Counted from the stretch's first letter, positions 15,748 to 22,682 are shown. The stretch is DNA of 23,013 nt from Candidatus Saccharibacteria bacterium UBA7683 (GCA_002482925.1 DLGX01000059.1:325-23337); one strand, 5' to 3'. The notes: generated by a model not told the origin, from the letters alone. Translations and numbers: made by a program.

Positions 15748-16082
15748 CCAAATCATCTATAAGCCGGGTTCTGTCGAGGATGATCATCTATCTAGCCCTG
15801 ATGTTACCACCAGGATCGAGCGGTTCTTATACTATAACTGCGGCGGACAGCCTTATATGCAATTACAGTTCCTTGCAGCAGACAGGGTTTACCTCTCTTC
15901 CGTGTCACCACGGCCGACTGTGGGCTCTTACCCCACTCATTTCACCCTTACCTACTTCTAGGCGGTTTTGTTTCTGTGGCACTTTCCCTAGGGTCGCCCC
16001 CGGTTGCCATTAGCAACTGTCTTGTCCTGTGCTGCCCGGACTTTCCTCTTGAATAAATTCAAGCGATCACCTAATGATCTGG
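15748..16082 (-). ncRNA. rnpB: RNase P RNA, bacterial type A
   Basis: Catalytic RNA of RNase P, which matures tRNA 5' ends. On the minus strand it shows the conserved 5' block GAGGAAAGTCCGGGC, the GTAAGAGCCCACAG block, and the 3' block ACAGAACCCGGCTTATAG. The ends pair as P1: CCAGATCATTA near 16082 with TAGATGATTTGG near 15748. A hairpin CCTG-GTGGTAACAT-CAGG near the 3' side has a GGU-containing loop like L15, which binds the tRNA CCA end; this assignment is tentative. Length is about 335 nt. It lies downstream of the NUDIX-RNase H gene and a tRNA and ends at the shared terminator. Confidence 0.95.
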
Positions 16083-16089
16083 CTGTACT

Positions 16090-16095
16090 AGTATA
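16090..16095 (-). promoter_or_regulatory. rnpB -10 box
   Basis: Minus-strand TATACT (16095-16090) predicts a start at about 16083, matching the expected RNase P RNA 5' end. The -35 region is weak (TTCTGC, inside the end of the upstream gene). Confidence 0.5.
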
Positions 16096-16103
16096 GCAAA
16101 GTT

Positions 16104-16967
16104 CTAGAAGTGCGCAGAATGAGCATTAAGAATTTCATTCACCTTGTCATCGGCAACCGTATTATTCTCTCGTGGAACGTGATTAAAACGAACCTGCTTA
16201 AAGTGCTGCATAAGCTCGCGAATCTGTTGATTCAATGGCCATAATTCTCTGTTTTTAATTTTATAGAGGCCATTCATTTGATTTACCACCAACAGGCTAT
16301 CTATGTTGAATAAGATAGTATCGTTATTCCCGGCAAATTGGCGAGCAGCCTGAAGACCCAAGAGCACTCCTGTGTATTCAGCTTGGTTATTGCTCGTTAT
16401 TCCAATGTAAGATCCACCGGATTCTAAAATTTCATTATACTTGTTGTAAATAATGTATGCAGAGGCCGATGGACCTGGATTACCCCTGGAACCGCCATCA
16501 GTAAAAATTGACAACGTTGTGTTTTTTTCTTCAAAAGAATACGTTTTGTGCTGTCCAAGGTATTGTTCGAGTATGCTTTTTGCATCTGTTGTAATTTTCT
16601 CAGAAGGTATTTGGCTATAATCTATCCAGATGTATTCGTTGTGAGCACCGCTAAGTTGAATGGGAGATTGCTGATTATACGAAACTTCAAAAACTGTTCG
16701 TACATAAGGGCCATGACTATTACTTTTAGCCAGACTTCCGTAGTACATCGGTAGTTCGCTACCAATATTAACTTCTTGAGAAAGCTTTCTTTTCAAAGCA
16801 TGTTCAAGTGTTTCACCGAGGTCAACCCTACCACCAGGAAGTTCTAAATATCCAGGTAAGAAGTGGTCGCTGGCTGAACGCCGTACAACCAACACCTGCT
16901 GAGAAGCGTTATGGATCAGTGCGTTTACAAAAAGTGTTTGTTTTGCGAAGTTTTTCATTAACTTCAT
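16104..16967 (-). CDS. NUDIX - RNase HI fusion protein
   Basis: A two-domain protein of 287 residues. Residues 1-135 resemble a NUDIX hydrolase with GGRVDLGE then RKLSQEVN; compared with the box GX5EX7REUXEEXGU, the glycine (46) and Glu52 are kept, but two metal-site glutamates are replaced (Lys61, Gln64), leaving Glu65, so this domain may be weak or repurposed. Residues 151-287 are an RNase HI domain with all carboxylates visible: Asp157 in FTDGGSRGNPG, Glu197 in NNQAEYTG, Asp223 in NIDS, and Asp273/274 in TVADDKVNE. The frame extends upstream through the tRNA gene, so the start is taken as the ATG at 16967; no Shine-Dalgarno is present and only 13 nt separate it from the tRNA 3' end. RNA-DNA hybrid removal is the likely activity. 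Confidence 0.85.
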   Translation of the reverse strand: MKLMKNFAKQTLFVNALIHNASQQVLVVRRSASDHFLPGYLELPGGRVDLGETLEHALKRKLSQEVNIGSELPMYYGSLAKSNSHGPYVRTVFEVSYNQQSPIQLSGAHNEYIWIDYSQIPSEKITTDAKSILEQYLGQHKTYSFEEKNTTLSIFTDGGSRGNPGPSASAYIIYNKYNEILESGGSYIGITSNNQAEYTGVLLGLQAARQFAGNNDTILFNIDSLLVVNQMNGLYKIKNRELWPLNQQIRELMQHFKQVRFNHVPRENNTVADDKVNEILNAHSAHF

Positions 16968-16980
16968 GATACTACATTTA

Positions 16981-17056
16981 TGGTCAGGGTGAGAGGATTT
17001 GAACCTCCGGTCTCTGGACCCCCAGCCCAGCGCTTTAGCCACTAAGCTACACCCTG
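16981..17056 (-). tRNA. tRNA-Pro (anticodon GGG)
   Basis: A 76-nt cloverleaf on the minus strand: acceptor CAGGGTG/CACCCTG, D arm GCTT/AAGC, anticodon stem CTGGG/TCCAG with loop CTGGGGG (anticodon GGG, proline), T arm GGAGG/CCTCT with loop TTCAAAT, discriminator A and an encoded CCA. It lies between the 6S-like RNA and the NUDIX-RNase H gene and is likely processed from a common transcript. Confidence 0.95.
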
Positions 17057-17078
17057 GGATTAGATAACAAATATTCTT

Positions 17079-17216
17079 AATACCCTCGGTGCTGCAACTG
17101 ATTTGACCCGGTTAATACCAGGTGGGTGCCTGCAGTTGTTATCCACGGATAGCAACCATGTTAGGCTCCCGTTCAAGAAGTATTCAGGAAATCAGCTGCA
17201 TACATCCGAAGGTACT
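17079..17216 (-). ncRNA. ssrS: 6S-like RNA candidate
   Basis: The minus strand folds into the layout of 6S RNA. The closing stem pairs 17216-17206 (AGTACCTTCGG) with 17089-17079 and, after an internal loop, GCAGCTGATTT (17199-17189) with AAATCAGTTGC (17104-17094), 11 bp with one GU. A central bubble follows with an unpaired 5' side of 18 nt (17188-17171) and a small hairpin ACCTGG-TATTAA-CCGGGT on the 3' side (17123-17106). The terminal arm is GGGAGCCT/AGGCACCC (17170-17163 with 17131-17124), capped by the hairpin at 17156-17135. 6S RNA mimics an open promoter and sequesters RNA polymerase. The call is by architecture, not sequence match; another structured RNA remains possible. Confidence 0.6.
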
Positions 17217-17220
17217 TTCT

Positions 17221-17248
17221 ATTATAACAACCATTTCAAAGCTTTCAC
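17221..17248 (-). promoter_or_regulatory. Promoter of the 6S-like RNA and tRNA-Pro
   Basis: Minus-strand -10 TATAAT (17226-17221) with a start at about 17216, exactly where the RNA closing stem begins. The -35 is GTGAAA (17248-17243) at 16-bp spacing, weaker than the -10. Confidence 0.65.
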
Positions 17249-17251
17249 CCC

Positions 17252-17280
17252 TTGACTCTTGACGTAAAAAACAGTAGTAT
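17252..17280 (+). promoter_or_regulatory. rpmB promoter
   Basis: TTGACT (17252-17257), 17-bp spacer, TAGTAT (17275-17280); start about 17287. Its -35 box is 3 bp from that of the divergent 6S-like RNA promoter. Confidence 0.7.
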
Positions 17281-17319
17281 TGATCGTTGAAACGTTAATC
17301 AATTTTAAAGGTAGTTTTT

Positions 17320-17511
17320 ATGTCACAGAAATGCGAATTAACCGGTAAAGGCAAGCAGTTTGGCAGCAATGTCAGCTTCTCAATGCGTCACACCAAAAAA
17401 GTTTGGAAACCAAACCTACAAAAGAAAACTTTTGAAATGGATGGTAAAAAAGTAACTATGAAACTTAGCACACAAGCAATTCGAACCTTAAAGAAAAAAG
17501 GCATTCTTTAA
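17320..17511 (+). CDS. rpmB: 50S ribosomal protein L28
   Basis: L28, 63 residues. The start MSQKCELTGKGKQFGSNVSF and the VWKPNLQKKTFEMDGK core are typical of the family. It keeps only one of the Cys residues seen in zinc-binding versions (Cys5), so it is a non-zinc form. AAAGG lies 8 nt before the ATG. A single-gene unit with its own promoter and a bidirectional terminator directly after the stop. Confidence 0.96.
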   Translation: MSQKCELTGKGKQFGSNVSFSMRHTKKVWKPNLQKKTFEMDGKKVTMKLSTQAIRTLKKKGIL

Positions 17512-17526
17512 ATAAATTCTTTTGCT

Positions 17527-17562
17527 ATTAAAAAACCTCTCTAAAATGAGAGGTTTTTTAAT
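17527..17562. terminator. Bidirectional terminator after rpmB
   Basis: Perfect 15-bp stem with loop TAAAAT (17542-17547); CCTCTC/GAGAGG core flanked by A-run and T-run. It serves rpmB and the convergent gene ending at 17575. Confidence 0.9.
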
Positions 17563-17574
17563 ATTTTAATGCAA

Positions 17575-18201
17575 CTACTGTTTTTGTAAGAGCTGTACTG
17601 TAAGCAGTTCTGGTAACACCTTAAACTTAAACTTTTCTGGTTTGTCTTCAGCTACTGGGGCACCCAGTTCTTTCACAAACAATTCAATTTCTTGTTGTGG
17701 TACGTCATACTTCAAACCATCGTCTCCTGCATGTACAGGAATTACAAGTTTTGGTTCTACTGCGCGTACAACACTTGCGGCACCTACCGCATCAAGCGTA
17801 TAGCCGCTACCGCCTACGGGAATAATAATAACGTCTACCATTCCAATTGCTTCAAGCTGTTCTTCGGTGAGTTTTGAATCAATATGACCCACCACAAGAA
17901 TTCGTACGTCATTCGAACTAATCCAGTACATAGTTGCGCTCTTGTCGCCAGAAGCATTAGTATGACCACCTGCGGGTATACCTTTAACTGAATAGTCTTC
18001 GAATTCATATTCGCCTGGGCTATCAACAATAAATACGCCGTCTAGTTGTTTTGGGCCCAGGCCGTCTTGGGTAACCAGTACAGTATTAACTTTTTTAAGA
18101 TCGCTCTTTAGTGTTGTTATGTTGCTCTCAGGATCTACAGCAATAACTGACTTTTTGGTACTGAACTTAAGGCTGTTTGCTCCGTAATACTGTACTTCCA
18201 T
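17575..18201 (-). CDS. Metallo-beta-lactamase-fold protein lacking the HxHxDH motif
   Basis: A 208-residue protein resembling the UPF0173-like branch of the metallo-beta-lactamase superfamily: MEVQYYGANSLKF start, AVDPESN at 21-27, SPGEYEFEDYSVKGIPAG (61-78), VVGHID (103-108) and VIPVHAGDDG (153-162). The position where active enzymes have HxHxDH after a VLVT strand reads TQDGLGP (44-50), so the main metal-binding cluster is missing; His80, His106 and His157 remain. It may be a non-catalytic or differently metallated member. AGGAG lies 5 nt before the ATG. It follows the wHTH-nucleotidyltransferase gene by 8 nt and is presumably co-transcribed. Confidence 0.75.
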   Translation of the reverse strand: MEVQYYGANSLKFSTKKSVIAVDPESNITTLKSDLKKVNTVLVTQDGLGPKQLDGVFIVDSPGEYEFEDYSVKGIPAGGHTNASGDKSATMYWISSNDVRILVVGHIDSKLTEEQLEAIGMVDVIIIPVGGSGYTLDAVGAASVVRAVEPKLVIPVHAGDDGLKYDVPQQEIELFVKELGAPVAEDKPEKFKFKVLPELLTVQLLQKQ

Positions 18202-18209
18202 TGTTTCTC

Positions 18210-18812
18210 CTACTTACTTTCTTGAAATTTCTTAACTAAACCACTGGTATCAGATAAAACACTGTGTTTTCCTGTTAGTACCGTAATGATAAACCTGTCT
18301 TTAATATCAAGGCGATATTTAAATTCACTCTCTGGTATAACCGTATATCTGACTGGGTTCCCTTCTTCAAGTTCTACAGTTTTCATAAGTTTTTCGAGTT
18401 TTTGCTTGTTACTAGACCCAACTAATACAAGATCTATATCGGTTCCTTGTTGCCCCACCAGACTTCCTGTTGCAATAATAACGTCGAAGGCACCTACAGC
18501 TTGAAGACGCTTAAGTAGATCGCCTTGTGAAGCTGGCGAGACATCTTGTTGCGGTACTTCAACAGAAAATATAGATTGCAGTGCTTTAAAGTGCTTATAA
18601 CCCTGATTCACTTCGTAGTACAACTTATTGTTCACACTATCTGACCTTATAATATCTATACCCATAAGATTGGCGAGCTCACGTCGAACTGAGTTAATCT
18701 GTTCGTCGATCTTTCGAGTAAGTTCACGAACATAAAAAGATCTTCCTGGATTAGCCAAGAAAAGCTGTAATAGCTTTACCCTCGTTTTCGAACCAAATAA
18801 CTGCTCAATCAT
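18210..18812 (-). CDS. Winged-helix / nucleotidyltransferase-like two-domain protein
   Basis: A 200-residue protein. The N-terminus (1-75) looks like an ArsR/MarR-type winged helix: GSKTRVKLLQLFLANPGRSFYVRELTRK... with a wing around NNKLYYEVN. The C-terminus (~100-190) has the polymerase-beta nucleotidyltransferase signature ATGSLVGQQGTDIDLVLVG, with Gly116-Ser117 and Asp125/Asp127. Such proteins are annotated as transcriptional regulators with a minimal nucleotidyltransferase domain; activity is unproven. It leads an operon with the metallo-beta-lactamase-fold gene. No Shine-Dalgarno is present; a TACAAT -10 box lies 10 nt upstream, suggesting an almost leaderless mRNA. Confidence 0.75.
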   Translation of the reverse strand: MIEQLFGSKTRVKLLQLFLANPGRSFYVRELTRKIDEQINSVRRELANLMGIDIIRSDSVNNKLYYEVNQGYKHFKALQSIFSVEVPQQDVSPASQGDLLKRLQAVGAFDVIIATGSLVGQQGTDIDLVLVGSSNKQKLEKLMKTVELEEGNPVRYTVIPESEFKYRLDIKDRFIITVLTGKHSVLSDTSGLVKKFQESK

Positions 18813-18822
18813 GCTGATAGGT

Positions 18823-18828
18823 ATTGTA
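18823..18828 (-). promoter_or_regulatory. -10 box giving a near-leaderless start
   Basis: Minus-strand TACAAT (18828-18823) before the ATG at 18812 predicts a leader of about 4-5 nt. No good -35 box was found. Confidence 0.4.
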
Positions 18829-18879
18829 ACAGATCTTCTTTTGCACTACTAGATTGTTCAGACATTTGTACGCGCTTTA

Positions 18880-19602
18880 TTATCGTGGTCGTTTCATTGC
18901 AAAACGAGCTGCCTGGTGTTCAATAAAATCATCGAGTGGAATCAATTGTTCGTTGATTCCCTTTTTGGTAAGCGCCCGCACAAGTAATTCGTCGGCAAAT
19001 TGTGGGTTTTTAGCAAGAATTGGGCCGTGCATATAGGTACCGAATGTATTTTTGTAAACTGCTCCTTCAAACTGATCTTCTCCGTTATTGCCAGCTCCTT
19101 TTATAACCTTGCCTAGCGGTTCTAGCCCAGAACCCAAATATGTTCGGCCAGAATGGTTTTCAAACCCTACGAGCTTACCAAATTTGCTCTGGGTAACTAC
19201 ATTGCCGATCAATCTGTTTTCACTGGCTTTAGTTTCTAGATCTAATATACCTGCCCCAGCTATCTCGGTAGCGTCAGCCAGAATAAACCTATGGCCAAAC
19301 AGTTGGTACATTCCACAGATCATAAGCGTCACCAAGCCATCTTCACACCGCGCTCTAAGTTCACCAGCATGCTTCTGAAGATCATCTTGAATAAGCCCCT
19401 GATTAGAATCTTGACCACCACCACCTACTAAGATATCGATTTTCTTGTGTTTCATTTCAGCCAAGGTATCAAGCGCTTCATACACTACTTCGTATCCCCG
19501 TTGTTCTAATCTATAACGAAGTGTTATTACATTGCCCATATCTCCATATACATTCATTTGTTTGGGGTATAGATGACCGACTATTATCTTTTGTTTTACC
19601 AT
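18880..19602 (-). CDS. gatD: Lipid II isoglutaminyl synthase, glutaminase subunit GatD
   Basis: GatD hydrolyses glutamine and passes ammonia to MurT, which amidates the D-Glu of lipid II stem peptide. It is a class I glutamine amidotransferase of 240 residues: VGGGGQDSNQ (59-68), the nucleophile Cys96 in MICGMYQLFGH, and His192 in GTYMHGPILAKNP. The ATG overlaps the murT stop (ATGGTAA, 7-nt overlap) and AAGGTG lies 8 nt upstream, so the two are translationally coupled, as expected for a heterodimer. CobQ/CobB amidotransferase is excluded by the MurT partner. Confidence 0.95.
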   Translation of the reverse strand: MVKQKIIVGHLYPKQMNVYGDMGNVITLRYRLEQRGYEVVYEALDTLAEMKHKKIDILVGGGGQDSNQGLIQDDLQKHAGELRARCEDGLVTLMICGMYQLFGHRFILADATEIAGAGILDLETKASENRLIGNVVTQSKFGKLVGFENHSGRTYLGSGLEPLGKVIKGAGNNGEDQFEGAVYKNTFGTYMHGPILAKNPQFADELLVRALTKKGINEQLIPLDDFIEHQAARFAMKRPR

Positions 19603-20888
19603 ATCCTGGGCACCTTTCCGTACTTCGCCAAAGCAGTACGTACTTCAAATAACGCAGTGTAAGTTGGAATAATTACTATATTAGAATAGTCGCTCTTCAT
19701 TAAATTTTGTATTGCCTCCACAACATTCGTTGTTGAATTAACATCAAAACCATCCTGCTTCAAACGAAGCGCCATGTCGTATCCTCTAACTCCACTAGTA
19801 AGTAGCGTTGTCGAGGAATCAACCATAGTCTTAAAGTCGACGTCCCATAACCAAGAAACATCTCTTCCGTCTGCAAGCCTGTCGTTTACCACAAATAATA
19901 CGACCTCTGGGTTACCTTGCTTGACGAAAGTTTCAAGGTTGCTCATAAAACCGCTTGGATTCTTCACCAGTGCTACTGTTATATCTTTATCCTTAAAGTG
20001 CAGCTTCTCACCCCTTCCAAACGGTGTAGGCATGCGGGCGAGTGCCTTAAGACCATTAGCAAGTTCTGCGCTTTGTAGAAGAGAAAGTCCGGCAGCAACA
20101 GCAGTGGCGTTAAGTGCATTATGAAAGCCCTTAACGGGCACGACGAATTCGTACTTTTCGGGCTTACCCGCAAGCTCAAGGGATAATTGCTGCATGTCAC
20201 CAACTTCAATAGCTTCAAGCAAAGTTACTTCTGATTCAGATTTATGAGCTACTACTTTTTCGCCATGCAAACTTTGCTCATTCGCAACATGAGAACTTAA
20301 ATTAGCACTGACACCGAAAGAATGCACCGAAATGCCGTCTTTTGAAAGCTCAGCAGCTGACTGTCTTAACAGAGGGTCAAGCTGGTTGTAGACAAACATG
20401 TCAGCTTTTGAAGCAGCCTGTTGAATCAGTTTTGCAGTTTTGTCGATTTCTCCATATCTATCTAGTTGATCACGGAGTACATTGAGCGCGATTACTAGTT
20501 TCGGCGAGATTTTGGTTGTAAAAATTGGCGCATAGGCTTCATCCATTTCAAACACAAAATAATCTGTGGGCTTTAAGTTTCCAAAAAAAGTCATGTCTTC
20601 TATAAGTGCAGCAATAAGTCCGCGGGTCATATTACTACCGGTACTATTAGTAACCACACGAGCACCAGTGCCGCGCAAAGCTGATACTAGCATTTTGGTA
20701 GTTGTGGTCTTTCCGTTCGTACCTGTAACAAGTATGATCTTTTTCTGTACCACACGTAGACTTATATCAAGAAAATCGGGCATAAGCCGTTCAATAATAA
20801 GCCCCGGGAGGGCTGAGCCGTTCTTGCCAAGCAGCCTGAGTAGCTTAATGAGAAATTTACATGTAAAAACAAGTAGTCTTTTATACAT
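19596..20888 (-). CDS. murT: Lipid II isoglutaminyl synthase subunit MurT
   Basis: MurT is the Mur-ligase-like ATP-dependent subunit of the MurT/GatD complex. It has 430 residues: P-loop VTGTNGKTTTTKML (54-67), FVFEMDEA (111-118), LRDQLDRYGEIDKTAKL (138-154) and GFHNALNATAVAAG (254-267) of the central domain, then the C-terminal DUF1727 part with NPSGFMSNLETF and DVSWLWDVDF, which holds the Asp of the proposed catalytic triad. Well-studied MurT proteins have a four-Cys zinc ribbon in the central domain; here the only Cys of the whole protein is Cys10, so the ribbon is absent. The ATG is 6 nt after miaA with no clear Shine-Dalgarno. The organism therefore makes amidated peptidoglycan precursors or scavenges them. 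Confidence 0.95.
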   Translation of the reverse strand: MYKRLLVFTCKFLIKLLRLLGKNGSALPGLIIERLMPDFLDISLRVVQKKIILVTGTNGKTTTTKMLVSALRGTGARVVTNSTGSNMTRGLIAALIEDMTFFGNLKPTDYFVFEMDEAYAPIFTTKISPKLVIALNVLRDQLDRYGEIDKTAKLIQQAASKADMFVYNQLDPLLRQSAAELSKDGISVHSFGVSANLSSHVANEQSLHGEKVVAHKSESEVTLLEAIEVGDMQQLSLELAGKPEKYEFVVPVKGFHNALNATAVAAGLSLLQSAELANGLKALARMPTPFGRGEKLHFKDKDITVALVKNPSGFMSNLETFVKQGNPEVVLFVVNDRLADGRDVSWLWDVDFKTMVDSSTTLLTSGVRGYDMALRLKQDGFDVNSTTNVVEAIQNLMKSDYSNIVIIPTYTALFEVRTALAKYGKVPRIW

Positions 20889-20894
20889 CTGACT

Positions 20895-21785
20895 TTAATT
20901 GTAGTCCAAACGCTGTGTAAATTCGACTGCTTTTTCAATAAGCGCTTCCGGATCGGTAAACCACAGTATAGATTTATTACGCCTGAACCAGGTACGCTGG
21001 CGTTTTGCCAACGAAACGTCCCGTTTAATAAATGCTCCTTTTACACCTTCTTTACTAGCATTGCCTTCAATATAGTCTCGCGCTACCCTATAACCTGCCC
21101 CGGACATCGATTCATTTTCCCATCCGTATTTATCCGCTATATTTTTTATTTCTGCAAGAAATCCATCATTAAACATTTGTTCAGCTCTGGCGGTAATTCG
21201 TTGTTTAAGAACCTCTCTTTCAAGCGTTAAGCCTAAAACAATTGTATTTTCTCGTAAGGATCTATTGATAGGAGTCTCTCCGTCTCGTTCAATTGCTCGA
21301 ATTACATGACGGCGATTTTTTGTATTCAAATTACCCGTATGGATATTTTTTGTATGCAATAGTGTTGTTAATTCTTCATCACTCATCTGTTCAAGTTGCG
21401 CTCTCAATTGCTCGTCTGGCTTCTTAGAAAATTGAAAATTATACAACAGTGCGTCTATATAGAGCCCTGTTCCTCCAATTACTATTGGAAAGTGGCCTCG
21501 TTCATGTATTTCTTGAATACATTTTTGGGCTCTACGCTGAAACTGTGCTGCACTAAATTTTTGATCGGGGTTTAAAATATTAATGAGGTGATGTGGTACA
21601 GCTTTCTGCTCTGTCTCAGTAGGCTTTGCCGTACCAATGTCCATCTGTTTATAGATAGTTCTAGAGTCTGCACAAACAATTTCACCCCCTATAGTTTGAG
21701 CTAATTTTATACCCGCTGCTGTTTTACCGCTCGCGGTTTCGCCAACAATAACTATTAAAGGAGCCGTGCTTGGTTTGGATTCCAT
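20895..21785 (-). CDS. miaA: tRNA dimethylallyltransferase
   Basis: MiaA transfers the dimethylallyl group to A37 of tRNAs reading UNN codons. It has 296 residues, the normal size. Visible are the P-loop GETASGKT (15-22), DSRTIYKQMDIGTAKPT (substrate loop), the VIGGTGLYIDALL motif and the C-terminal LAKRQRTWFRRN. AGGTG is 7 nt before the ATG. Its start overlaps the 3' end of the alkyltransferase-like gene by 31 nt, and murT begins 6 nt after its stop, so it sits within a coupled operon. Confidence 0.97.
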   Translation of the reverse strand: MESKPSTAPLIVIVGETASGKTAAGIKLAQTIGGEIVCADSRTIYKQMDIGTAKPTETEQKAVPHHLINILNPDQKFSAAQFQRRAQKCIQEIHERGHFPIVIGGTGLYIDALLYNFQFSKKPDEQLRAQLEQMSDEELTTLLHTKNIHTGNLNTKNRRHVIRAIERDGETPINRSLRENTIVLGLTLEREVLKQRITARAEQMFNDGFLAEIKNIADKYGWENESMSGAGYRVARDYIEGNASKEGVKGAFIKRDVSLAKRQRTWFRRNKSILWFTDPEALIEKAVEFTQRLDYN

Positions 21786-22093
21786 AATAATTCACCTACT
21801 CTTACGTAATAATCGTCATCTTGCCCTAATACTTCAACCCCTTCAGATTCCAAATGCTGTTTGTGAGCACGTCTTCCTCCTGGATAGCCTACAGCAAGCC
21901 CGCCTTTTTTATTAACCACACGTTGCCAAGGTAAATCAGGATCACCAAAATGTGCTATTCCACCTACTATACGAGATGCTCGTGCGCTTCCCGCTAGTGC
22001 AGCAAGCTGTCCATAGGTCATTACCCTGCCCTTTGGTATTTGCGCTACCAGTACATACACTCGATCTTTAAAGCCTCTGTCAACTTCTTCCAT
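21755..22093 (-). CDS. Alkyltransferase-like protein (ATL, MGMT DNA-binding fold)
   Basis: A 112-residue protein with the DNA-binding domain of O6-alkylguanine-DNA alkyltransferases: FKDRVYVLVAQIPKGRVMTYGQLAALAG, the Arg-finger region ASRIVGGIA, and the active-site region PWQRVVNKKGG (55-65). The acceptor Cys of PCHRV is Trp here, the hallmark of ATL proteins, which bind alkylated bases without repairing them and flag them for nucleotide excision repair. ATG at 22093 is chosen with AGGAG 7 nt upstream; a TTG at 22096 would be too close. It overlaps the HAD gene by 14 nt and miaA by 31 nt. Confidence 0.92.
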   Translation of the reverse strand: MEEVDRGFKDRVYVLVAQIPKGRVMTYGQLAALAGSARASRIVGGIAHFGDPDLPWQRVVNKKGGLAVGYPGGRRAHKQHLESEGVEVLGQDDDYYVRVGELLWNPNQARLL

Positions 22094-22682
22094 CAAAAAA
22101 CTCCTGCACTTCTTGCCATGTATGCACTTTGTGAACCAGGTCAGGATATGTTTCTAAATTATTCCAAGGGTAATTGCCGAACATTAATGTTTCAATGCCG
22201 TTTTCTGCTGCGGCCAGACAATGCTTGGGATGATCATCAATAACATACCTAGCTCCAACTTGCTTATACAAGTCGCCTTTTGTGAGAGTATGCGCGCCTT
22301 CTTTGACACCTTCATAAAACCCCGCTAAATGAATGTCGTCAAACAAGTCTTTATAGTACGTATCTATCCACTTAAGTGTGAGCGAGTGGACGTTTGATAC
22401 CCGTGATGTTGTAATCACTAGCTTGAAGTTCACTTTGAGTGTTCTCAGTACAGCATCTGCTCCTTCAATATGCTTAAATTTGCCCACCACATCAGATTTG
22501 TATATAGTATGCGCTCGCTTTCTAGTTTGTTCGTGGTCAAGTGTCCACATACGCGCCCAATCTTCATCATAATCAGTTACTTTCAAGCGTGTGCCCCAAG
22601 TTTCGTTGCTAAAATCTACGAACCCTTGGGCACTCAGTGCTAATACGTCGTCAATATCAATAGCAATTACCGGCTTGTTCAT
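22080..22682 (-). CDS. HAD-family 5'(3')-nucleotidase-like phosphatase
   Basis: A HAD-superfamily hydrolase of 200 residues with all four motifs: DIDDVL (9-14, nucleophile Asp9 and acid Asp11), TTSR (91-94), Lys135 in TKGD, and VIDDHPKHC (147-155). The overall pattern resembles the 5' nucleotidase, deoxy (NT5C-type) family, so removal of phosphate from nucleotides is the best guess; exact substrate unknown. Its ATG overlaps the thrS stop (ATGA), and its end overlaps the ATL gene. Confidence 0.8.
   Translation of the reverse strand: MNKPVIAIDIDDVLALSAQGFVDFSNETWGTRLKVTDYDEDWARMWTLDHEQTRKRAHTIYKSDVVGKFKHIEGADAVLRTLKVNFKLVITTSRVSNVHSLTLKWIDTYYKDLFDDIHLAGFYEGVKEGAHTLTKGDLYKQVGARYVIDDHPKHCLAAAENGIETLMFGNYPWNNLETYPDLVHKVHTWQEVQEFFDGRS

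Noticed and set aside
16968..17042. 25-residue N-terminal extension of the NUDIX-RNase H protein
   Set aside because: These codons are the antisense-free reading of tRNA-Pro itself; the protein is taken to start at 16967 after the tRNA.
22094..22096. TTG start for the ATL gene
   Set aside because: Only 4 nt from AGGAG; the next codon ATG at 22093 has optimal spacing.
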